DNA of 5,909 nucleotides from a bacterium HR36 (GTDB lineage: Bacteria > Planctomycetota > Planctomycetia > Gemmatales > HRBIN36). The first letter of the stretch is position 1; each line of letters opens with the position of its first letter. The stretch spans positions 1 through 5,909 of the forward strand of contig BEIM01000243.1 of assembly GCA_002898995.1 (NCBI GenBank). The letters run 5' to 3'. The position numbers and the translations under genes are program-made. The notes beneath the pieces were generated by a model that saw only the letters and a list, made by a program, of their open reading frames with translations, ran no database searches and was not told the origin of the DNA. Shown here in pieces: positions 1-5,909 of this stretch.

Positions 1-2694
1 CAGGCGCAAGTGGACGACATTGACCATCTCGGCAACCGCCGCGTACGCACCATTGATGAGCTAGCCGCCGATGAGATTCGTAAGGGCTTGCTGAAATTGC
101 GGCGGACAGTTGCGGAACGGATGCAGATGAAAGACCCCGCAGAAATGACGCCGCGGACGTTGATTAACCCCCGACACGTATCAGCGGCGGTCGAGTATTT
201 CTTTGGTCGTGGCGAACTCAGCCAGGTGGTGGACCAGACGAATCCCCTGTCGCAATTGACGCACGAACGGCGTCTGAGCGCGTTGGGACCAAGTGGGTTG
301 AATCGCAAGCGCGCTGGCTTTGAAGCCCGCGACGTGCATATCTCGCATTACGGCCGCATCTGTCCTATTGAGACGCCCGAAGGCACCAACATCGGGCTGA
401 TTGCCAGCATGGGCATCTTTGCTCGCGTCAACGAGTACGGCTTTCTGATTACGCCCTATCGCCGCGTCCGCGATGGTAAGGTCACGGACGAAGTCGTCTG
501 GATGCGTGCCGACGAGGAAGCGCAGCATTGCGTGGCCCCGGCGGATGCTCCCCGGCAGGACGGAAAACTTGTCGGCCCATTGGTACAAGTGCGCAAGGGT
601 GGTGAATTGGCCTTTGTCCCGCCGAAGCAGGTGGAATTCTTAGATGTGTCACCCAAGCAAATCGTGGGTGTTTCCGCGGGGCTCATCCCGTTTCTGGAAC
701 ACGATGACGCCAACCGCGCACTGATGGGCGCCAACATGCAGCGCCAGGCCGTCCCCTTGCTCGAAACCGAACCGCCTTTGGTCGCCACCGGTATGGAGAC
801 GGAAGTGCCCAAATATTCGGGGATGGTGATGCGGGCGGAAAAGGACGGATACGTGGTCTATGTGGACGGGGAGCGGATCGTTACCGCAGACGCCCCGCTG
901 AGCCAGGAGCAAATGAACGCAGCACGGGGTCCTGGTGCTTTGCTGCAACTGGCCCGCAGCCAGGCAGGTGCCAAGGAATATGTGTTGCGAAAATTCCGTG
1001 GCTTGAATGAGAAAACCTGCCTCAATCAAAAACAGATCGTGCGCCTCGGACAGCGCGTGAAGACGGGACAAATCCTCGCCGATGGGCCTGCCACTTCGCA
1101 GGGCGAGCTGGCGCTGGGGCGCAACGTCCTGGTAGCGTTCATGTCGTGGGAAGGCTATAACTTCGAGGACGCGATTATCATCAGCGAACGGCTGGTGCAC
1201 GAGGATATTTACACTTCCATCCACATCACCGAGCACGAAACGGAAATTCGCGAAACGAAACTGGGCAAAGAGGAATTCACCCGCGACATCCCCAATGAAT
1301 CCCCCCGAAAACTGGCCAACCTCGACGAACACGGAGTGGTACGCGTCGGTACCTATGTTCGGCCGGGAGACATCCTCGTCGGCAAGATTGCCCCCAAATC
1401 GCGGGCGGAACTGACTCCCGAGGAAAAGCTGCTGCATGCGATCTTTGGCCGAGCCGGTGAAGACGTCCGCAACGTCAGCCTGGAGGTTCCCCCAGGGATC
1501 GAAGGCATCGTCATCCATGCAGAACGCTATAGCCGCCGCGCCAGTCTCAGCGAAGAGGAGCGCAAGAAGCTCGACGCGGAGGAAAAGGAGATCGAACAGC
1601 GAGCACTCAAGGCGGTAGTCCAGGAATACCGTCAGTTCTTGGAAACCCTGCAGCGCATCTTGGAGAAGAAAGAGATCCGCGGGCCGGATGATAAGGTGCT
1701 GGGGCGCGAACGCGATGAAAAGAGCCAATTTGACCAGGCGGTGAAGCTGGCAACCCAGGATCCGCAACAGCTCTTTCTGGAAAAACTGCTGGAACCCCTG
1801 CGTAGCTCGGAACGCAAACGGCAGGTGGAAGAAGCCTACCGTGCGGCTATGGAGCGGATCCGACAGGTGATTGAGGAGCGCGACGCCAAGATCAACTATC
1901 TCAAACGAGGCGATGAATTGCCCCAAGGCGTCCAGCAAATGGTAAAAGTGTGGATTGCCACGAAGCGGCGGATTTCCGTCGGCGACAAGATGGCGGACCG
2001 CCACGGCAATAAAGGAGTCATCGCCAAGATTCTTCCCATCGAGGATATGCCGTTTTTGGAAGACGGGACCCCCGTAGACATTATCCTCAACCCGTTGGGC
2101 GTGCCGTCGCGTATGAACGTCGGGCAGATTCTCGAGACGCACTTAGGGTGGGCAGCGGCACAGCTGGGATTTCGGGCAATTAGCCCGGTTTTTGACGGGG
2201 CCACCGAAGAAGAAATCCGTGCCTGTTTGCGCGAAGCCGGCCTGCCCGAACACGGCAAAGTCCGCCTCTATGATGGGCGCACCGGCGAACCGTTCGACCA
2301 GGAAGTTACCGTCGGATATTTGTACATGATGAAGCTGCACCATCTGGTGGACGACAAGATCCACGCCCGCGCCACCGGCCCGTATTCCCTGATTACGCAA
2401 CAGCCCTTGGGCGGGAAAGCACGAGCGGGCGGCCAGCGCTTTGGCGAAATGGAAGTTTGGGCTCTGGAGGCTTACGGTGCCGCTTACATGTTGCAGGAAC
2501 TGCTCACTGTCAAATCCGACGACATGGAAGGCCGCTCCAAAATCTATGAATCCATTGTCAAAGGATATCCCAAGCTCGAAGCTGGTACCCCAGCCAGTTT
2601 CGAGGTGCTGACCCACGAGATCAAGGGTCTGGGGCTGAATATGCAGCTGATTCGCAAGCAGCAATTGTTGACGGCGCTGGCAGATAGATCTTGA
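1..2694 (+). CDS. rpoB: DNA-directed RNA polymerase subunit beta (RpoB), 5'-truncated by the window edge
   Basis: Catalytic beta subunit of cytoplasmic RNA polymerase. The frame is open from base 1 (starting Q-A-Q-V-D-D-I-D-H-L-G-N-R-R) to TGA at 2692, giving 897 residues. By comparison with E. coli RpoB (1342 aa), about 440 N-terminal residues lie upstream. In fragment numbering: rifampicin pocket at 73-100 (LSQVVDQTNPL, THERRLSALGP); second rifampicin segment with CPIETPEG and a conserved Ile near 121-135; active-site GYNFED with E389 and D390; flap with LTPEEKLL at 471-478. A charged, helix-prone insertion follows at about 514-634, at the position of the E. coli beta SI2 (betai9) insertion. 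The active-site lysines K663 and K671 sit in GDKMADRHGNKG, and H788 in the KIHARATG motif. The C-terminal GGQRFGEMEVWALEAYGAA and LLTVKSDD blocks, which interlock with beta prime, are intact. The E. coli-specific segment before ATPVFDGA is absent (here LGFRAISPVFDGA), as in many bacteria. No frameshift or stop was seen. rpoC follows 39 bases later. Confidence 0.99.
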   Translation, partial: QAQVDDIDHLGNRRVRTIDELAADEIRKGLLKLRRTVAERMQMKDPAEMTPRTLINPRHVSAAVEYFFGRGELSQVVDQTNPLSQLTHERRLSALGPSGLNRKRAGFEARDVHISHYGRICPIETPEGTNIGLIASMGIFARVNEYGFLITPYRRVRDGKVTDEVVWMRADEEAQHCVAPADAPRQDGKLVGPLVQVRKGGELAFVPPKQVEFLDVSPKQIVGVSAGLIPFLEHDDANRALMGANMQRQAVPLLETEPPLVATGMETEVPKYSGMVMRAEKDGYVVYVDGERIVTADAPLSQEQMNAARGPGALLQLARSQAGAKEYVLRKFRGLNEKTCLNQKQIVRLGQRVKTGQILADGPATSQGELALGRNVLVAFMSWEGYNFEDAIIISERLVHEDIYTSIHITEHETEIRETKLGKEEFTRDIPNESPRKLANLDEHGVVRVGTYVRPGDILVGKIAPKSRAELTPEEKLLHAIFGRAGEDVRNVSLEVPPGIEGIVIHAERYSRRASLSEEERKKLDAEEKEIEQRALKAVVQEYRQFLETLQRILEKKEIRGPDDKVLGRERDEKSQFDQAVKLATQDPQQLFLEKLLEPLRSSERKRQVEEAYRAAMERIRQVIEERDAKINYLKRGDELPQGVQQMVKVWIATKRRISVGDKMADRHGNKGVIAKILPIEDMPFLEDGTPVDIILNPLGVPSRMNVGQILETHLGWAAAQLGFRAISPVFDGATEEEIRACLREAGLPEHGKVRLYDGRTGEPFDQEVTVGYLYMMKLHHLVDDKIHARATGPYSLITQQPLGGKARAGGQRFGEMEVWALEAYGAAYMLQELLTVKSDDMEGRSKIYESIVKGYPKLEAGTPASFEVLTHEIKGLGLNMQLIRKQQLLTALADRS

Positions 2695-2733
2695 CCGGGA
2701 ACAATCCGCAGAGCTTGAATAAGGAGACTGACC
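2695..2733 (+). other. rpoB-rpoC intergenic spacer
   Basis: This 39-base gap lies between the rpoB stop and the rpoC start. It holds the rpoC ribosome binding site and an in-frame TGA at 2716, which closes the rpoC frame upstream. I see no hairpin with a T-tract and no clear -35/-10 promoter pair. The simplest reading is that both genes share one transcript, as is usual for rpoBC. That is an inference from spacing and absence of signals. Confidence 0.75.
2721..2726 (+). promoter_or_regulatory. Shine-Dalgarno site for rpoC (AAGGAG)
   Basis: AAGGAG ends 7 bases before the GTG at 2734, an ideal spacing for ribosome binding. It decides the start: the next in-frame ATG (2746, codon 5) would be 19 bases from this motif and has no better purine-rich stretch of its own, so GTG is preferred. 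Confidence 0.88.
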
Positions 2734-5700
2734 GTGAGCAAAGCCATGCAAGAAACCGGCTACGAACGGATCAACGATTACATTGCCGTGCGCATCAGCC
2801 TCGCCAGCCCGCAGGACATTCGCAGCTGGTCCTTTGGCGAAGTGAAAAAGCCAGAAACCATCAACTATCGCACTTACAAGCCAGAACGCGATGGTTTGTT
2901 TTGCGAGCGTATTTTTGGCCCGGAAAAAGACTACGAATGTTCCTGTGGGAAGTTCAAAGGTATGAAGTATAAGGGAATGATTTGCGACCGCTGCGGCGTT
3001 AAGGTGACGCACAGTCGTTGGCGGCGTAAGCGTATGGGCCACATTGAACTGGCCGCCCCCGTCGTCCACATTTGGTTCTTCAAGTCCATGCCCAGTCGCT
3101 TGGGGGCTTTACTGGACATGAAGGTAGCCGACCTCGAAAAGGTCATCTACTACCAGGAATACGTCGTCGTTGACCCAGGCAAAGTCGCGGGGCAGCCAGT
3201 CCCCGGTTCAGAAAAAACCATTCGCGAGCGGGAGTTGCTCACGGAAGAAGAATATCGTCGGGCGCGGGAAGCCTACGGTCGCGACTTTGAGGCCGATATG
3301 GGCGCAGAGGCCATTAAAAAGCTGCTGCAGCGCCTCGACCTCGTCAAACTTTCCAAAGAATTGCGCCAGGAACTGGCGGAGTGGGAAAAGCAGGGTTCGA
3401 AGTCGGCTTCCAAATCCCGCGAAGAATCCGCAGAAGCGCTGCGTTACAAGGAATTGGTGAAGCGGCTCAAAGTGGTCGAAGCGTTGCGCGACAGCGAAAA
3501 CAAGCCCGAATGGATGGTGCTGGAAGTTATCCCAGTTATCCCGCCCGATCTCCGTCCGCTGGTGTTACTCGACAGCGGCAACTTCGCCACCAGCGATTTG
3601 AATGATTTGTATCGCCGCATTATCAACCGCAATAATCGGCTCAAGAAGCTGGTGGATCTCAATGCTCCCGAAGTCATCATTCGGAACGAAAAGCGGATGT
3701 TGCAACAAGCGGTGGACGCCCTAATTGACAACGCACGCTCCAAGCGGCCGGTGGCTGGCTCGTCCAACCGTCCCCTAAAGTCATTGACCGACATGATCAA
3801 AGGCAAGCAAGGCCGCTTCCGGGAAAACCTCCTCGGCAAACGCGTGGATTATTCCGCTCGTTCGGTAATCGTTGTCGGTCCTGAATTGAAACTGCACCAG
3901 TGTGGTTTACCCAAACGGATTGCCTTGGAGCTATTCCAACCTTTCATCATCCAGCGATTGCGGCAACTGGGGCACGCAGATACGGTGAAATCGGCAAAGC
4001 GGCTAATCGAGCGCCGCGAAGAGGTGGTGTGGGACATCCTGGAGCAGGTAACACGCAATCACCCTGTCCTGCTGAATCGTGCTCCGACGTTGCATCGCAT
4101 GGGCATCCAGGCGTTTGAGCCCGTGTTGATTGAGGGCAACGCCATCCGTATCCACCCGCTGGTCTGCCAAGGCTATAACGCCGACTTCGACGGTGACCAG
4201 ATGGCGGTTCACCTGCCGCTTTCCGTCGAGGCCCAGGTGGAAGCCATGGTGCTGATGATGTCCACCAACAACATTTTCAGCCCGGCCCACGGTAACCCGA
4301 TCATTAGCCCCAGCCAGGACATCGTTATGGGGTGCTACTACTTGACCGCCAAGCTGCCGGGTCAGCTGGGGGAAGGCCGCGTTTTCGCTTCGCTGGACGA
4401 AGTGCATTTGGCCTACGCGCTAAAGAAGGTGGCCACCCACGCCGAAATCCGTGTGCGTCTGCCACACAACAAAAAGGTGGTGACCTTCGATGGCAAGGAT
4501 TGGCGTTATTTGCCAGCACCCGCCAATGGCATTATCACCACCACCGTGGGGCGGGTTATCTTCAACGAAATCCTTGACCAGCGCATGCCCTTCTTCTACG
4601 ATGTCGTGCTCGACAAGAAGGCGCTTGCCCGAATCATTGCCGATTGCTACGAAATGCTGGGCCGGAAGGCAACTATCGAATTGCTCGATCGCATGAAGGA
4701 AATCGGTTTCCAGGAAGCCACACGCAGCGGTTTGAGCTTCTCCACGGACGATTTGCGCGTTCCCAAGGCTAAAGAGGAGATTATCCGCAGGGCCGAAGCG
4801 CAAGTGGTGGACTTGCGCCGGAAGTGGGAAAACGGAGCGATCACCGACCAGGAGCGCTACAACAAGACTATCGAAATCTGGCTGGAAGCCACCGACAGCG
4901 TGAAGAAAGAGGTCATGGCGACGCTGGGTCGGGATGAGCGGAACGGCCGGCCGTATCTCAACCCCATTTACCTGATGGCGCAATCAGGAGCACGCGGCAA
5001 CGTGGATCAGGTGGCTCAGCTAGCTGGGATGCGCGGCTTGATGAGCAAACCCAACCGCCAGATTATCGAAACGCCCATTAAGTCGAATTTCCGTGAAGGT
5101 CTGACTGTTTTGGAGTATTTCACCTCAACACACGGAGCCCGCAAAGGTCTGGCCGACACTGCGCTCAAGACGGCCGACTCTGGTTACCTTACCCGCAAGC
5201 TCGCAGACGTGGCCCAGAACGTTGTGATCACGATGGAAGATTGCGGCACCACTCAGGGAATTACCAAGTCGGCACTGTATGAGGGACACCGCCTGGAACG
5301 CCCGCTGCGCGACGCCATTCGTGGTCGGGTCAGCCGTCGCAACATTGTCGATCCCATTACCGATGAAATCATCGTTGGCGAAAACGAACTGATCACGCCC
5401 GAAAAAGCCCGGCGGATTGAGGAAATGGGGATTGACAAGCTCCTGGTGCGCAGCCCCATGACCTGCCAGGCGCCTTTAGGCGTGTGTCAACGCTGCTACG
5501 GTATGGACTTGTCCACGGGGAACCTGGTTGAGCTGGGAATGGCTGTCGGTATCATCGCAGCGCAGTCGATTGGCGAGCCGGGTACGCAGCTGACGATGCG
5601 CACGTTCCACATCGGTGGCGTCGCCAAAGTCGGCGCCGAGGAATCGAGCATCCAGGCCCGCAAAGCAGGTATCGTGAAGCTGGAGATGCTGGAGTATGCT

Positions 5701-5909
5701 GTCAACAATGAGGGTCAGCGCATCGTCCTAAACCGTAACGGCCAGATTAGCATCCTCGATTCGCGTGGCCGGGAGTTGGAAAAGCACTTTGTCCCCATGG
5801 TCGGTGCGCGCTTACTCGTCGGAGACGGGCAGGAAGTGAAGGAAGGAACCAAGCTCTGCGAGTGGGACCCGAATATCACCCCGACCATCGCCCGCGCGAC
5901 CGGCATTGT
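2734..5909 (+). CDS. rpoC: DNA-directed RNA polymerase subunit beta prime (RpoC), 3'-truncated by the window edge
   Basis: Largest catalytic subunit of RNA polymerase, which binds the active-site magnesium. Translation starts at GTG 2734 (S-K-A-M-Q-E follows) and stays open for 1058 codons plus 2 bases to the window end; E. coli RpoC has 1407 residues. The N-terminal zinc site is C69, C71, C84, C87. The clamp and dock follow, with PEWMVLEVIPVIPPDLRPLV and the ATSDLNDLYRR block. Switch 2 is at about 350-377 (DMIKGKQGRFRENLLGKR, DYSARSV). RAPTLHR starts at R449. The catalytic NADFDGDQMA carries D484, D486 and D488. The bridge helix spans roughly 792-827 (HGARKGLADTALKTADSGY). The second zinc site is C837, C911, C918, C921, with the same spacing as E. 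coli C814, C888, C895, C898. The trigger loop QLTMRTFH has M955, R956 and H959. From about 966 a segment similar to the start of the Gram-negative SI3 insertion begins and is cut by the window. The sequence reads as intact. Planctomycetota origin is suggested by recalled signatures, with moderate certainty. Confidence 0.99.
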   Translation, partial: MSKAMQETGYERINDYIAVRISLASPQDIRSWSFGEVKKPETINYRTYKPERDGLFCERIFGPEKDYECSCGKFKGMKYKGMICDRCGVKVTHSRWRRKRMGHIELAAPVVHIWFFKSMPSRLGALLDMKVADLEKVIYYQEYVVVDPGKVAGQPVPGSEKTIRERELLTEEEYRRAREAYGRDFEADMGAEAIKKLLQRLDLVKLSKELRQELAEWEKQGSKSASKSREESAEALRYKELVKRLKVVEALRDSENKPEWMVLEVIPVIPPDLRPLVLLDSGNFATSDLNDLYRRIINRNNRLKKLVDLNAPEVIIRNEKRMLQQAVDALIDNARSKRPVAGSSNRPLKSLTDMIKGKQGRFRENLLGKRVDYSARSVIVVGPELKLHQCGLPKRIALELFQPFIIQRLRQLGHADTVKSAKRLIERREEVVWDILEQVTRNHPVLLNRAPTLHRMGIQAFEPVLIEGNAIRIHPLVCQGYNADFDGDQMAVHLPLSVEAQVEAMVLMMSTNNIFSPAHGNPIISPSQDIVMGCYYLTAKLPGQLGEGRVFASLDEVHLAYALKKVATHAEIRVRLPHNKKVVTFDGKDWRYLPAPANGIITTTVGRVIFNEILDQRMPFFYDVVLDKKALARIIADCYEMLGRKATIELLDRMKEIGFQEATRSGLSFSTDDLRVPKAKEEIIRRAEAQVVDLRRKWENGAITDQERYNKTIEIWLEATDSVKKEVMATLGRDERNGRPYLNPIYLMAQSGARGNVDQVAQLAGMRGLMSKPNRQIIETPIKSNFREGLTVLEYFTSTHGARKGLADTALKTADSGYLTRKLADVAQNVVITMEDCGTTQGITKSALYEGHRLERPLRDAIRGRVSRRNIVDPITDEIIVGENELITPEKARRIEEMGIDKLLVRSPMTCQAPLGVCQRCYGMDLSTGNLVELGMAVGIIAAQSIGEPGTQLTMRTFHIGGVAKVGAEESSIQARKAGIVKLEMLEYAVNNEGQRIVLNRNGQISILDSRGRELEKHFVPMVGARLLVGDGQEVKEGTKLCEWDPNITPTIARATGI

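Noticed and set aside
1981..2016. GDKMADRHGNKG instead of GDKMAGRHGNKG in RpoB
   Set aside because: This position varies among bacteria (Thermus has Asn), and both catalytic lysines and the other motif residues are conserved.
2746..2748. ATG as the rpoC start instead of GTG at 2734
   Set aside because: It lies 19 bases from AAGGAG, while the GTG has a 7-base spacing. I therefore kept the GTG, though the difference is only four residues.
649..3069. Long minus-strand open frame across rpoB and the start of rpoC, broken by one stop at 2143-2145 (497 and 308 codons)
   Set aside because: The frame is in register with the rpoB/rpoC codons, so its stops would need sense TTA, CTA or TCA codons, which this gene avoids. 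The translation has no recognisable domain, and the conserved sense genes fully explain the sequence.
3170..3605. Short overlapping plus-strand open frames within rpoC
   Set aside because: They are out-of-frame shadows of a highly conserved RpoC clamp region, with low-complexity Arg/Ser/Pro-rich translations.
4420..4983. Minus-strand open frame of 187 codons opposite rpoC
   Set aside because: It has the same codon-register cause as the longer antisense frame, with no recognised product and no clear ribosome binding site.
5152..5200. Asp in KTADSGY of the bridge helix where E. coli has Asn
   Set aside because: Asp is the common form in many bacteria, including Bacillus and Thermus, so it is not unusual.
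5470..5482. Small CGCC-TTTA-GGCG hairpin in the RpoC zinc-site region
   Set aside because: The stem is only about 4 bp with no T-tract, inside conserved codons, and this is expected by chance at this GC content.

Overview
This window is a bacterial housekeeping locus: the junction of the genes for the two largest RNA polymerase subunits, rpoB (beta) followed by rpoC (beta prime), both on the + strand. Both genes are cut by the window edges. The N-terminal third of RpoB lies upstream of base 1, and the C-terminal part of RpoC lies beyond base 5909. No other gene, RNA, mobile element, CRISPR array or repeat could be supported.

Layout: bases 1-2694 encode the last 897 residues of RpoB. They cover the rifampicin pocket and fork loop 2, the FED active-site segment, the flap, an inserted charged helical segment, the two active-site lysines and the clamp-connecting C-terminus. 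A 39-base spacer (2695-2733) carries an AAGGAG ribosome binding site. From 2734 a GTG-initiated RpoC runs open to the window end for 1058 codons. It contains the N-terminal zinc site, clamp, rudder and switch 2, the NADFDGD catalytic magnesium motif, the bridge helix, the second four-cysteine zinc site, the first half of the trigger loop and the start of an SI3-type insertion. Both reading frames are uninterrupted and all catalytic residues looked for are present, so both genes look intact and functional. The two subunits together form the catalytic centre, and the short spacer without a visible terminator fits co-transcription, as is usual for rpoBC.

Organism: GC content is moderate to high (roughly 55-60% by eye). 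Protein signatures recalled from Planctomycetota RpoC (GMKYKGMICDRCGVKVTHS, AAPVVHIWFFKSMPSRLG, SARSVIVVGP with LKLHQCGLPK) suggest a planctomycete or near relative in the PVC group. The insertions in beta (between flap and active-site lysines) and beta prime (in the trigger loop) are of the Gram-negative type. This placement comes from memory of the family, not a search.

I did not find a new biological system. The points most worth checking are amino-acid differences in the rifampicin pocket and fork loop 2 of RpoB, and lineage-specific insertions in both subunits.
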